DNA from: Limnobaculum parvum
Lineage (GTDB): Bacteria > Pseudomonadota > Gammaproteobacteria > Enterobacterales > Enterobacteriaceae
Direction of reading: 5' to 3'
DNA length: 64,000 nt
Assembly (NCBI RefSeq): GCF_003096015.2
Contig: NZ_CP029185.2
Coordinates: 1,584,001 to 1,648,000 of the forward strand
In this document: positions 9,512 to 17,677 of the stretch, in pieces
How the letters are laid out: every line of letters begins with the position of its first letter
Numbering within the stretch: position 1 is the stretch's first letter
Notes under the pieces: model-generated
The model's input: the letters and a program-made list of their open reading frames with translations, nothing else
What the model was told of the DNA's origin: nothing
Database searches by the model: none
Position numbers and translations under genes: made by a program

Positions 9512-9581
9512 TTCAGGGCGTTGCCCTGAATATTTTTTCTTTTTCTTTTTCTTTTTCTTTTTCTTTTTCTTTTTCTTTTTT
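9512..9581 (+). terminator. Hairpin with hexanucleotide-expanded T-tract
   Basis: TTCAGGGC (9512-9519) pairs with GCCCTGAA (9523-9530) over a 3-nt loop and is followed by a pyrimidine tract in which the unit CTTTTT repeats seven times (9539-9581). The hairpin plus T-rich tail has the form of an intrinsic terminator on the + strand, with its tail expanded by microsatellite slippage. It could end transcription from yjaB. Confidence 0.6.
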
Positions 9582-9585
9582 AGCT

Positions 9586-9739
9586 ATAGCTAATCGTTGG
9601 GAGAGACCGCCGTTGGGGGCGACTTGGCGTGAGCCAACGACAAACAGGCAAAGCCTGTTTGAACAGCGCTAGCGCTGGTCCGAAGGTGCCCCTAGGGGGG
9701 ACTAGGCCCAACGCGCTCCAGGCTTAAGTACTGATGGTC
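9586..9739 (-). repeat. Composite interspersed repeat, locus A: terminal and AAACAGGC-hairpin module
   Basis: Read on the minus strand, this is the distal part of a repeat also found at 30955-31097 and 33216-33375. It ends with CGATTAGCTAT (plus strand 9586-9596), exactly as the copy at 31087-31097 does. Positions 9621-9682 match 33312-33375 in inverted orientation, including the hairpin AAACAGGC/GCCTGTTT (9642-9649 with 9653-9660) and the flanking GCCAACGA. No coding potential was seen. Confidence 0.75.
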
Positions 9740-10036
9740 TTTCGGCCGGGCACACCGGCAATATAAGCACATTGCCATTACGGCCGGAATGTCCTCACGA
9801 GTCAATTTTACCAGAGCGGATTAAGTCCAGCGTCCACCGGGCTCAGTTACAAATGGCCTTCCGGCCGGGCACATCGGCAATATAAGCACATTGCCATTAC
9901 GGCCGGAATGTCCTCAGGAGTCAATTTTATCAGAGCGGATTAAGTCCAGCGTCCACCGGGCTCAGTTACAAATGGCCTTCCGGCCGGGCACACCGGCAAT
10001 ATAAGCACATTGCCATTACGGCCGGAATATCCTTTA
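9740..10036 (-). repeat. 119-bp tandem repeat, three copies, each with a GGCCGGAA hairpin
   Basis: Three hairpins have right arms GGCCGGAA at 9782-9789, 9901-9908 and 10020-10027, exactly 119 bp apart; the left arms are at 9740-9747, 9859-9866 and 9978-9985. The spacers between copies 1/2 and 2/3 differ at only a few bases. Inside each 34-nt loop a second inverted repeat (for example GGCAAT 9876-9881 with ATTGCC 9890-9895) gives a nested stem. In minus-strand sense the loop core GCTTATATTGCC is also present in the copy at 33216. The near-identical spacers argue for recent tandem amplification, not a CRISPR. Confidence 0.85.
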
Positions 10037-10056
10037 GAGCCAATTTAAACGATTTT

Positions 10057-10095
10057 ATCAAACATCAAACATCAAACATCAAACATCAAACATCA
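10057..10095. repeat. Heptanucleotide tandem repeat abutting a stop codon
   Basis: ATCAAAC is repeated with a 7-bp period about 5.5 times (ATC at 10057, 10064, 10071, 10078, 10085 and 10092). The last unit contains the reverse-strand stop codon of the M20 hydrolase gene (10093-10095), so the array marks the exact 3' end of that gene. Confidence 0.85.
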
Positions 10096-11334
10096 AGCGT
10101 CCGCCAATTCTCCCATTGCCTGCCGTAGAATCTCTGCCGCCAGAATCACATCTTCAAACTCACTATACTCATCCGGATGATGGCTAACGCCTTCTTTTGA
10201 CGGAATAAACAACATACCTGCTGGGAAGTCTTTCGCCATATACATGGTGTCATGACCCGCGCCACTCATCATGGTAACGTAAGGAACACTGTGTTCCTGA
10301 CAAATGCGCTCCAGACGCTGCACAATCTCATCTTTCATCAATACCGGCATATCATTCGCCAGCTCAGAAACGTGAATCACAACATCTTGTGCTGCTTTAG
10401 CATGCTCTATCGATGATAGGAATTTAGCCACCACACGGTTAACACTGGCTTTATCTACGCCACGGATATCTACATAGAAAGTGACATCCCCCGGAATAAC
10501 GTTTATGGCATTAGGCGTTACATCAAGACGACCCACGGTACCCACCGTTCCATAAGTAGACTCATAGCAAGCGGCGGCGTTGATATCAGTAATAATAGCG
10601 GCGCTGGCTACTAATGCATCATGGCGTTGAGACATTGGCGTTGCACCAGAGTGGTCTGCGTGACCATGAACCTCAACACGATAGCGACAGGGGGCAGCAA
10701 TACCGTTAACCACACCAATACGCTTATGTTGATGTTCCAGCACTTTGCCTTGCTCAATATGAGTTTCGATAAAAGCATCGAAGTAATTCGCAGGCAGACG
10801 GCACTCATCTAATTTCTGGCTTTGATAACCACAGTTATCTAATACCTGAAAAATATTGTTGCCTTCACTGTCGGTATTTTTTGCCCACTTATCAACGTCG
10901 GCCTGACCGGACATCACTTTACTGGCCATACAGGCAAAACCAAAGCGGCTGGACTCTTCAGCGCGGAAGATCACTAGCTCAAGGGAGCGTTTTAATTGTT
11001 GGGGTTTAAACTGGGAGATGGCATATAAGCCAGCAATAACACCGATAACACCATCATAAGCCCCACCTTGAGGTACCGAATCAATGTGGGATCCCGTACC
11101 GATAGCCGGTAGTTCCGGATTTTTGCCAGGCAGGCGAGCGAAAATATTCCCCATCGAATCTTGGCGCACTTGCAACCCCATTTGTTGTATTTTATCCATC
11201 ATCAGTTTATGGGCTTGTTCATCTTCTTTTGAGTAGGCTAGGCGGGTAATTCCGGGTGTTGAATCATTAACGCTGAAGGTTGTAATTTGCTCAAAAAGAT
11301 CGAGAGCCGATTGCTTTGTTAGTGCTTGAACCAT
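10093..11334 (-). CDS. M20-family Zn-dependent amidohydrolase (carbamoylase/allantoate amidohydrolase type)
   Basis: A 413-residue binuclear-metal hydrolase of the hydantoinase/carbamoylase branch of the M20 family, which cleaves N-carbamoyl amino acids, allantoate or ureidoglycolate-like C-N bonds. Likely metal ligands are visible: H83 in GSHIDSVP, D94 in AYDG, E126/E127 in AEES, H192 in ETHIEQG, and H385 in SHHPDE. The dimerisation-domain motif GHADHSGATPM is present. Length fits the family. No allantoin, hydantoin or pyrimidine catabolic gene lies next to it, so the substrate is undecided. It is transcribed alone, in the same direction as the pot operon but separated from it by a strong terminator. 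Confidence 0.88.
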   Translation of the reverse strand: MVQALTKQSALDLFEQITTFSVNDSTPGITRLAYSKEDEQAHKLMMDKIQQMGLQVRQDSMGNIFARLPGKNPELPAIGTGSHIDSVPQGGAYDGVIGVIAGLYAISQFKPQQLKRSLELVIFRAEESSRFGFACMASKVMSGQADVDKWAKNTDSEGNNIFQVLDNCGYQSQKLDECRLPANYFDAFIETHIEQGKVLEHQHKRIGVVNGIAAPCRYRVEVHGHADHSGATPMSQRHDALVASAAIITDINAAACYESTYGTVGTVGRLDVTPNAINVIPGDVTFYVDIRGVDKASVNRVVAKFLSSIEHAKAAQDVVIHVSELANDMPVLMKDEIVQRLERICQEHSVPYVTMMSGAGHDTMYMAKDFPAGMLFIPSKEGVSHHPDEYSEFEDVILAAEILRQAMGELADA

Positions 11335-11585
11335 TCCAGTTATCCTCTTGTCACCCTCAAATTTCAGGCTGTGTCATATTGCGATGAGTATTTATCCTTA
11401 TATCAGAAAACGATGAGATAAATAAACCCACGCATATGAAGCAATATCATTAACGGCAAAACGTGCCCGATTATCATAATAATGGATACTTTAGACCTTA
11501 GTCTAATTTTTGCATTGAGTTGATATACATCCTATCGTCCTTACACTGAACGATGGGAAGAGAAGGAATAACAGGGTGGTAAGAA
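11335..11585. other. Promoter region of the M20 amidohydrolase gene
   Basis: Spacer between the M20 gene start and the potD terminator. It is AT-rich and should hold the minus-strand promoter of the hydrolase gene. No operator-like palindrome or coding frame was recognised. Confidence 0.4.
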
Positions 11586-11626
11586 TAAAAAAATACCGGA
11601 GAGAGGCTATATGCCATTCTCCGGTA
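11586..11626 (-). terminator. Intrinsic terminator of the potABCD operon
   Basis: On the minus strand a perfect 9-bp stem, TACCGGAGA (11618-11626) with TCTCCGGTA (11594-11602), is followed by a run of seven T residues (plus-strand A-run 11587-11593). It lies about 40 bp past the potD stop codon. Confidence 0.9.
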
Positions 11627-11665
11627 GTATCAGTTAATCTGTGCTAAAAGGTAGGGTAAGGCTAA

Positions 11666-12706
11666 TCAGCCGCCTGCTTTTAGGTTTTGGAATAATGTTT
11701 CATACAGTAAACCAGACTCACCGACAGAACCCTGCCATTGACCATTTTTAATGGTTTCCTCGTCAGGATACAGCGATTTATCTTCAGTTAGCGCTTTAGG
11801 TAACAGTTTTCTCGCTTCAATGTTTGGCGTTGGATAACCAATTTCGTTAGCAATTCTGGCTGCAACTTCAGGGCGCAGCAGATAATCGATTAACTTCAGC
11901 GCACCTTCAACGTTTTTGGCGTTTGAAGGAATAGCCATACTGTCCATCCAGAAGATGGCACCTTCTTTAGGCCAGATAAACTGGAGGTGTACCCCTTCTT
12001 GGCGGGCCATATAAGAAGAACCGTTCCACAGCATGCCAATATCAATATCCCCTTCAATATAAGGGTTAGCTGGCGCATCGGAGTTAAACACGACCACGTT
12101 AGGCATCAGCTTACGTAATTCTTCGTAGGCTTCCTGAATTTGTTTAGGATCGGTGGTATTAATGGAGTAGCCAAGTTTTTGTAACGCAATAGGAAATACT
12201 TCACGCGCATCGTCTAGAATCAGAATACGATCTTTAAAACGCGGACTCCACAGGTCAGCCCAACTGGTCACAGTTTTTGGATCGATAACGTCAGTATTAA
12301 CCGCAATAGCTGTAGCACCCCAAGTATAAGGGATGGACCATTCGTTGGTTGGGTCGAAAGGTTTTGACTGTAACGCAGGGTCAATGTTTTTGAAATTTTT
12401 CAGCTTACTGGTATCAATCTTTTGGATCATACCTTCATCACGCATACGAGCAACAAAATACGCCGACGGCACGACTAAATCGTAAGCCCCGTCTTTGTAT
12501 GTTTTCAGCTTGGTATACATGGTATCGATCGACTCAAATGACGAGTTGATCACTTTAATACCGGTCTCTTTGGTGAAATCGTCCATTAATCCCGGTGGAA
12601 CATATTCAGACCAGTTATAGAAATAAACGACATCTTTATCGGCCTGAGCGGCACCGATAGAGAGCAGCATGGCTCCTGCAGCCAGCAGATGAGACCACTT
12701 TTTCAT
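11666..12706 (-). CDS. potD: Spermidine/putrescine-binding periplasmic protein PotD
   Basis: PotD captures spermidine (and, more weakly, putrescine) in the periplasm and delivers it to the PotABC transporter. The 346-residue precursor has a signal peptide of about 22 residues (MKKWSHLLAAGAMLLSIGA, cleavage after AQA) and a mature N-terminus DKDVVYFYNWSEYVPP. The acidic/aromatic polyamine-pocket segments YNWSEY and SYMARQEG are recognisable. It is the last gene of the potA-potB-potC-potD operon, 65 bp after potC, and is followed by an intrinsic terminator. E. coli PotD has 348 residues. Confidence 0.96.
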   Translation of the reverse strand: MKKWSHLLAAGAMLLSIGAAQADKDVVYFYNWSEYVPPGLMDDFTKETGIKVINSSFESIDTMYTKLKTYKDGAYDLVVPSAYFVARMRDEGMIQKIDTSKLKNFKNIDPALQSKPFDPTNEWSIPYTWGATAIAVNTDVIDPKTVTSWADLWSPRFKDRILILDDAREVFPIALQKLGYSINTTDPKQIQEAYEELRKLMPNVVVFNSDAPANPYIEGDIDIGMLWNGSSYMARQEGVHLQFIWPKEGAIFWMDSMAIPSNAKNVEGALKLIDYLLRPEVAARIANEIGYPTPNIEARKLLPKALTEDKSLYPDEETIKNGQWQGSVGESGLLYETLFQNLKAGG

Positions 12707-12771
12707 TCAGCGTATCTCCTTAAAAGGGAGCGGTGGAGATGAAACGCCGGAGCAGGGCTCCGGCGATAAAC

Positions 12772-13548
12772 TTATTTGGTATTGCGCTCGCGCATAACCA
12801 GCTGGCTGGCCAGCACCATAAGCAGTGAGAACGCTAGCATAATGGTGGCTAATGCGTTCACTTCTGGAGACATACCCACTTTCACCATTGAATAAATCTT
12901 CAACGGTAGAATTTCATAGGATGGACCCGTCACAAAGGAGGAGACCACAACGTCATCCATTGATAGCGTAAAGCTCAGCAACCAACCGCCTATAACCGCA
13001 GGCATAGCGATAGGTAGCACGATTTTACGCATAATAGTGAACTCAGTGGCACCCAAATCGCGAGCTGCTTCCAACATTCTGACGTCAAAACCTTTCAGAC
13101 GAGAGTAAACGGTAATGACAACGAAAGGCAGACAGAAAGTGATATGCGCCAACATTAGTGACCAGAAACCGAGCGATAACCCCAGTAACATATACAACGC
13201 TAACAGCGATATGGCCATTACAATATCCGGAGACATCATCACCACAAACAGCATGCCGCTAACAAAGTGCTTGCCGCGGAACTGATAGCGATATAGTGCC
13301 ACTGCCGTCAGTGAACCAATCAGTGTCGCGAAGGTGGCAGAGAAGGTGGCAATTACCACCGAGTGACCGGCAGCCTGTAACAGGCTGTCGTTGTTCAACA
13401 GGATTTCATACCACTGGGTGGTAAACCCTTTCCAAGTCACACCATACTTTGCTGAGTTAAAGGAGTTTACGATCAGAATACCGATCGGGATATATAAAAA
13501 GGCATAAACAGCGGTCATAAAGCCGCCACGGAAAAGGCGTCCAATCAT
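12772..13548 (-). CDS. potC: Spermidine/putrescine ABC transporter permease PotC
   Basis: One of the two inner-membrane subunits of the PotABCD polyamine importer. The 258-residue protein has about six membrane helices and the binding-protein-dependent transport EAA loop EAARDLGATEFTIMRKIVLP, which contacts the PotA ATPase. The start overlaps the potB stop (ATGA-type overlap at 13545-13548), so translation is coupled. It is slightly shorter than E. coli PotC (264). Confidence 0.95.
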   Translation of the reverse strand: MIGRLFRGGFMTAVYAFLYIPIGILIVNSFNSAKYGVTWKGFTTQWYEILLNNDSLLQAAGHSVVIATFSATFATLIGSLTAVALYRYQFRGKHFVSGMLFVVMMSPDIVMAISLLALYMLLGLSLGFWSLMLAHITFCLPFVVITVYSRLKGFDVRMLEAARDLGATEFTIMRKIVLPIAMPAVIGGWLLSFTLSMDDVVVSSFVTGPSYEILPLKIYSMVKVGMSPEVNALATIMLAFSLLMVLASQLVMRERNTK

Positions 13549-14420
13549 TCCAGTTCATCCTTCCGGTTAAGTAACTTAGCTACACGGTAATAGAAATACA
13601 GCATCAGACCCATCAGGATGGTTAAGCTAATACTGGTTGCTGCACCGAATGGCCAGTCGCGCAATCTCAGGAACTGGTTCTTTATTACGTTACCAACGAG
13701 TAGGTTCTTTGCACCACCCAGCAGGTCTGCAATATAGAACATGCCCATCGCCGGCAGTAAAACCAGTAAACAACCGGCAATAATACCCGGCATGGTTAAT
13801 GGAATAATGACGCGGATAAAAGTCTGAACCTTTTTCGCCCCCAGATCCCGGGCTGCCTCAATATAGTTTTTATCCAGTTTTTCGATACTGGAATAGAGCG
13901 GAAGCACCATAAACGGTAGCAGAATATAGACTAAACCAATGATCACCGCTTCCTGTGAGTACATGATACGCAGTGGTTCATCAATGAGACCAATGCCTAA
14001 CAAGATCTGGTTCAATACGCCTTTGGTACTGATAAAAATTTTCAGACCATAGGTACGAATCAGTGAGTTAGTCCAGAATGGAATGATCAACAGGAATAGC
14101 ATAATTGGCTGGATGCGTTTTGGCATACTGGCAATACAGTAGGCAAACGGATAGCCGATAATCAAACAGAAGAATGTTGCAATCAGCGCCATATTCAGCG
14201 AGTGCAATACCACCTGCAGATACATCGGGTCAAACAGCCGACTGTAGTTGTCCAGACTGAATACCAGCGAGATAAGATTCGCATCGTCCCGGGTAAGGAA
14301 ACTGGTTCCAATAATCATCAGGTTAGGTAAGAAAACAAACAGTACCAACCAAGATACGATGATCGCTATGGAAACCTGTTGAAACAGCTTACGCTGTGAC
14401 GGTTTATTGTGCGCCTTCAT
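13545..14420 (-). CDS. potB: Spermidine/putrescine ABC transporter permease PotB
   Basis: Second permease subunit of the polyamine importer, with about six helices and the EAA loop EAARDLGAKKVQTFIRVIIP. The frame is open to a TTG at 14447, but the preferred start is ATG 14420 (MKAHNKPSQRKLF): it lies about 11 nt after GGGAGGT and keeps the overlap with potA at 17 bp, giving 291 residues. E. coli PotB is similar in sequence from the first membrane helix onward (SWLVLFVFLPNLMIIGTSFL). Confidence 0.93.
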   Translation of the reverse strand: MKAHNKPSQRKLFQQVSIAIIVSWLVLFVFLPNLMIIGTSFLTRDDANLISLVFSLDNYSRLFDPMYLQVVLHSLNMALIATFFCLIIGYPFAYCIASMPKRIQPIMLFLLIIPFWTNSLIRTYGLKIFISTKGVLNQILLGIGLIDEPLRIMYSQEAVIIGLVYILLPFMVLPLYSSIEKLDKNYIEAARDLGAKKVQTFIRVIIPLTMPGIIAGCLLVLLPAMGMFYIADLLGGAKNLLVGNVIKNQFLRLRDWPFGAATSISLTILMGLMLYFYYRVAKLLNRKDELE

Positions 14421-15519
14421 CTGCCAGTACCACCTCCCAGCGTTCAACCCAGGTCACTGCGACTTTGTGGTCCAGTGAGTGATCGACATCAGGATCGTCT
14501 TCGTTGAAGAATTCACTGATCGTCACCATTTTGCCACTTTCTAACTCAACCACAGATTCCAGCATCATCCCTTTGTAGTTGTGTTCGCGAATGTAGCCAA
14601 CCAGCCCATCCACTCTTTCACCGTCTTTAACGGCCACAACAGCAAGGTCTTCAGGACGCAGTAGAACTTTAACTTTATCCCCGGGTTGTACATCCAGATC
14701 GGTCAGAATACCGCACTCCCGGCCTTCAACGTTGGCCCAGACGCGTTTTTCATCAATACGGTTGATAATCACCGCATCGAATTCGTTAATTTCACCGATA
14801 AAGCGAGCAACGAACATATTTTTTGGCTCTTCGTAGATTTCACGAGGAGTACCATCTTGTTCGATTTGACCGTTACGCATAACCACAATACGGTCAGACA
14901 TGGTCAGCGCTTCTTCCTGATCGTGAGTAACGAATACGAAGGTGATGCCTAATTTGCGTTGTAATGCCTGTAGTTCACTCTGCATCTGCTTACGTAGTTT
15001 GTAATCCAGTGCAGACAGTGATTCATCCAGCAGTAAAACTTTTGGCTTATTCACAACGGCACGAGCAATGGCAACGCGCTGCTGTTGACCACCGGAAAGC
15101 TGATGAGGTTTACGCTGGGCATAAGAGTCCAGTTGTACCATCTTCAGCGCGTCCATTACGCGAGGCGTAATCTGGTCTGCCGGCGTTTTTTGCATACGCA
15201 GGCCAAAAGCGACGTTTTCAAAAATCGTCATATGTGGGAATAGCGCATAGCTCTGGAACACGGTATTAACATGCCGTTGTTCCGCAGGCTGGTGCGTAAT
15301 ATCCTGATTGGTCAGTAAAATCTGTCCATCATCAACGGTTTCTAAACCGGCAATCAGACGAAGTACTGTCGTTTTTCCGCAGCCGGAAGGGCCCAGAATT
15401 GTCAGGAACTCACCATCATTAATCGTTAAATTAAAATGGTTAATGATGTCACGACCGTCGAAAGCTTTACGTACGTTTTTAAGTTCGACAACCGGTAAAA
15501 TAGAGGTGTTATCAGTCAT
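14404..15519 (-). CDS. potA: Spermidine/putrescine ABC transporter ATPase PotA
   Basis: PotA energises the polyamine importer. The 371-residue protein has an N-terminal ABC domain with Walker A GPSGCGKTT, signature LSGGQQQR and Walker B VLLLDES, and a C-terminal TOBE/regulatory domain (from about residue 240) where spermidine feedback inhibition acts in E. coli. It is the promoter-proximal gene of the operon, divergent from pepT as in E. coli, and overlaps potB. E. coli PotA has 378 residues. Confidence 0.96.
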   Translation of the reverse strand: MTDNTSILPVVELKNVRKAFDGRDIINHFNLTINDGEFLTILGPSGCGKTTVLRLIAGLETVDDGQILLTNQDITHQPAEQRHVNTVFQSYALFPHMTIFENVAFGLRMQKTPADQITPRVMDALKMVQLDSYAQRKPHQLSGGQQQRVAIARAVVNKPKVLLLDESLSALDYKLRKQMQSELQALQRKLGITFVFVTHDQEEALTMSDRIVVMRNGQIEQDGTPREIYEEPKNMFVARFIGEINEFDAVIINRIDEKRVWANVEGRECGILTDLDVQPGDKVKVLLRPEDLAVVAVKDGERVDGLVGYIREHNYKGMMLESVVELESGKMVTISEFFNEDDPDVDHSLDHKVAVTWVERWEVVLADEGAQ

Positions 15520-15913
15520 TTAATTTAGTTACTCTATCCCGTGGATTGAGGCAGATAGAACCATCACTGGAAAGACTGCATGGATAAACATTAAGTGTAG
15601 CGCAATTGACTTATTCCGCTTATTTCTGCCAATCCAAAACCAGTGACCCCATTCGATTTTTCGAGCGCGGATAATAGACCCTGACGCCAATAAATGAAAG
15701 CCTATTTAGGCAATTATTGTGTGTTTTTTTATCAATATAATTTTTTATGGTTAACAACGAGTTGCCGAAAAGAATAAATTGGCCTTTAGATATTATTTTT
15801 TTGCTACCTATTTCCTTTAAATATCATGTAAAAACAGGTCTAAAACTGACTTGACGCAATATTTTGAACCGAGGGATACGCATAATGATAAGGATATATT
15901 TAAGGGGATAAAA
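15520..15913. other. potA-pepT divergent intergenic region
   Basis: A 394-bp AT-rich spacer that must carry promoters for potA (minus) and pepT (plus). In E. coli pepT is FNR-activated. Here I found only a half-site-like TTGAC near 15850 and an isolated ATCAA near 15731, and no full TTGAT-N4-ATCAA box, so no FNR site is claimed. An open frame upstream of the pepT ATG (from 15851) is not needed for PepT and is treated as leader. Confidence 0.5.
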
Positions 15914-17155
15914 ATGGATAGACTACTCGATCGCTTTTTTCACTACGTCTCGTTTGATACTCAGTCAAGACCGAATGCTCGCCAGATCCCGAGTACGGAA
16001 GGGCAAACCGTGTTGGCGAAAAACCTGCGAAAGGAATTGATTGAACTGGGATTAACGGATGTTGTATTAAGCGACAGTGGCTACTTGATGGCAACGTTAC
16101 CCTCAAATGTTGGCTGGTCAGTTCCCACCATCGGTTTTCTTGCCCACATGGATACCTCACCCGAAGTTTCAGGCAAGGGGGTAAGGCCGCAAATTGTAGA
16201 AAATTATCGCGGTGGTGATATTGCATTAGGTATTGGTGATGAAGTGTTATCCCCCGTGATGTTTCCGATATTACATCAACTGTACGGTCATACACTGATC
16301 ACCACCGATGGAAAAACATTGCTGGGTGCGGATGATAAAGCAGGTATTGCGGAAATTATTACTGCGATAGCCTGTCTTAAAGGTCGTAATGTACCTCATG
16401 GCGATATTCGAATTGCGTTTACAACCGATGAAGAGGTGGGTAAAGGCATGAAGAATTTTAATGTTGAACAGTTTGGCGCCAAATGGGCCTATACCGTGGA
16501 TGGCGGTGGCGTGGGTGAACTGGAGTGTGAAAACTTCAACGCCGCTCAGGCGACGATAAAAATTGTCGGTAACGCGGTACATATTGGTTCAGCCAAAGGG
16601 GTGATGGTTAGCGCACTTTCTCTGGCCGCCCGTTTTCAGCAGGCGCTTCCCGAAAAGGAAACGCCAGAACATACCGATGGACATCAGGGTTTTTTCCACT
16701 TAAATGCCATGCGCGGCGGCGTTGATTACGCTGAAATGAGCTATCTGATTCGTGATTTTGAGCGTGATGGTTTTGATCGTCGTAAACGTATGTTGATTGA
16801 GGTTGCACAGCAGGTCGGGGAAGGGTTACATCGAGACTGCCATATTGAAGTTAGCATCAAAGACGTTTATTACAATATGCGCGATGAAGTCGCTCGTTAT
16901 CCTCACGTTATTGATATTGCGCGTCAGGCGGTACTAGATAACCAGATTGAACCGATAGTCAATCCTATCCGTGGGGGAACCGATGGGGCGCTCCTTTCTT
17001 ATATGGGGGTTCCTTGTCCCAACATCTTTACAGGTGGCTACAATGCTCATAGCAAATATGAGTTTGTTACGGTTGAGGGTATGGAGAAGGCGGTTTCAGT
17101 CATCATGCGCATTGCGGAATTAACCGCAGATAAAGCTAAAACGCATACTTTTTGA
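15914..17155 (+). CDS. pepT: Peptidase T (tripeptide aminopeptidase)
   Basis: PepT removes N-terminal residues from tripeptides in the cytoplasm. It is an M20-family dizinc enzyme; the metal-site segments HMDTSP, LGADDKAG, DEEVG and the C-terminal NAHSKYEF are present. ATG 15914 after AAGGGG gives 413 residues beginning MDRLLDRFFHYVSFDTQSR, aligning with E. coli PepT (MDKLLERFLNYVSLDTQSK); the longer frame from 15851 would add 21 unrelated residues. It lies divergent to potA, as in E. coli, and ends at a clear terminator. Confidence 0.95.
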   Translation: MDRLLDRFFHYVSFDTQSRPNARQIPSTEGQTVLAKNLRKELIELGLTDVVLSDSGYLMATLPSNVGWSVPTIGFLAHMDTSPEVSGKGVRPQIVENYRGGDIALGIGDEVLSPVMFPILHQLYGHTLITTDGKTLLGADDKAGIAEIITAIACLKGRNVPHGDIRIAFTTDEEVGKGMKNFNVEQFGAKWAYTVDGGGVGELECENFNAAQATIKIVGNAVHIGSAKGVMVSALSLAARFQQALPEKETPEHTDGHQGFFHLNAMRGGVDYAEMSYLIRDFERDGFDRRKRMLIEVAQQVGEGLHRDCHIEVSIKDVYYNMRDEVARYPHVIDIARQAVLDNQIEPIVNPIRGGTDGALLSYMGVPCPNIFTGGYNAHSKYEFVTVEGMEKAVSVIMRIAELTADKAKTHTF

Positions 17156-17171
17156 GTTAAACAAATTAACT

Positions 17172-17228
17172 AGGTTGCACGATAAATGACGATGTTATTA
17201 TTCAGTGCAACCTTTTTTGTTTAATTTT
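17172..17228 (+). terminator. Intrinsic terminator of pepT
   Basis: AGGTTGCAC (17172-17180) pairs with GTGCAACCT (17215-17223) across a 34-nt loop, and the second arm runs into six T residues. It lies 16 bp after the pepT stop. Confidence 0.8.
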
Positions 17229-17540
17229 TAAACCAAATTATTCAAAAAGTGTGATGAAATTCAGAGTTTTAAAACTAATCCTTTCTCTATTGCTTAATTC
17301 TTCTTTTTCCCTTCTTGTGAAAAAAGATAACAGCGATTTCTCATCTGGTATTTCAAATAAAAAAATAACATTAGCGATTTAATTAACTAATTATTTGTTA
17401 TTTTTTAGCATAAAAATACAAAATCGCTTCAACCATTCTGATTTAAATTTTATGGCTATACTTCATTTGCGTAAATGTTAATGAAATGTATCTTTTATGC
17501 GATTTGTTATTTATCACCCGTATAGGGTTGCGCTGGTCAT
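17229..17540. other. AT-rich region upstream of dppA
   Basis: About 310 bp of strongly AT-rich DNA between the pepT terminator and the operator-like repeats in front of dppA. No gene was found. Its composition would suit a nucleoid-protein-bound regulatory region, and the dppA promoter probably lies in or just after it. Confidence 0.4.
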
Positions 17541-17579
17541 TGACTGTTTATTGATCGCTAAGTCAATAAACGATCAATA
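17541..17579. promoter_or_regulatory. Overlapping inverted repeats upstream of dppA (candidate operator)
   Basis: TATTGATCG (17549-17557) is perfectly inverted at 17571-17579. An overlapping, longer pair, TGACTGTTTATTGA (17541-17554) with 17563-17576, matches at 12 of 14 positions. The arrangement about 100 bp before the dppA start looks like binding sites for a dimeric regulator. The regulator is unknown. Confidence 0.4.
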
Positions 17580-17631
17580 TAAATAATAAATTGCGTTACT
17601 GAAATGCAAAGAAACTACCGTTAACCGGATC

Positions 17632-17657
17632 GTAAACAAAACAAGCAAACGACATCC
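17632..17657 (+). promoter_or_regulatory. C/A-rich leader segment of dppA, possible GcvB target
   Basis: The dppA leader contains a C/A-rich, G-poor run around AAACAAAACAAGCAAACGAC shortly before the ribosome-binding site GTGGGAG. In E. coli and Salmonella the small RNA GcvB represses dppA through such C/A-rich leader elements. The assignment is by analogy; gcvB itself is not in the window. Confidence 0.35.
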
Positions 17658-17677
17658 TATTATCGTGGGAGTTAATA

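Noticed and set aside
9740..10036. Possible CRISPR array
   Set aside because: The spacers are near-identical to each other, the period is 119 bp and only three units exist; no cas gene is near.
15830..15870. FNR box upstream of pepT
   Set aside because: Only half-site similarity (TTGAC without a matching ATCAA at the right spacing).
15851..15913. N-terminal extension of PepT
   Set aside because: The 21 added residues have no counterpart in the family, and a better ribosome-binding site precedes ATG 15914.
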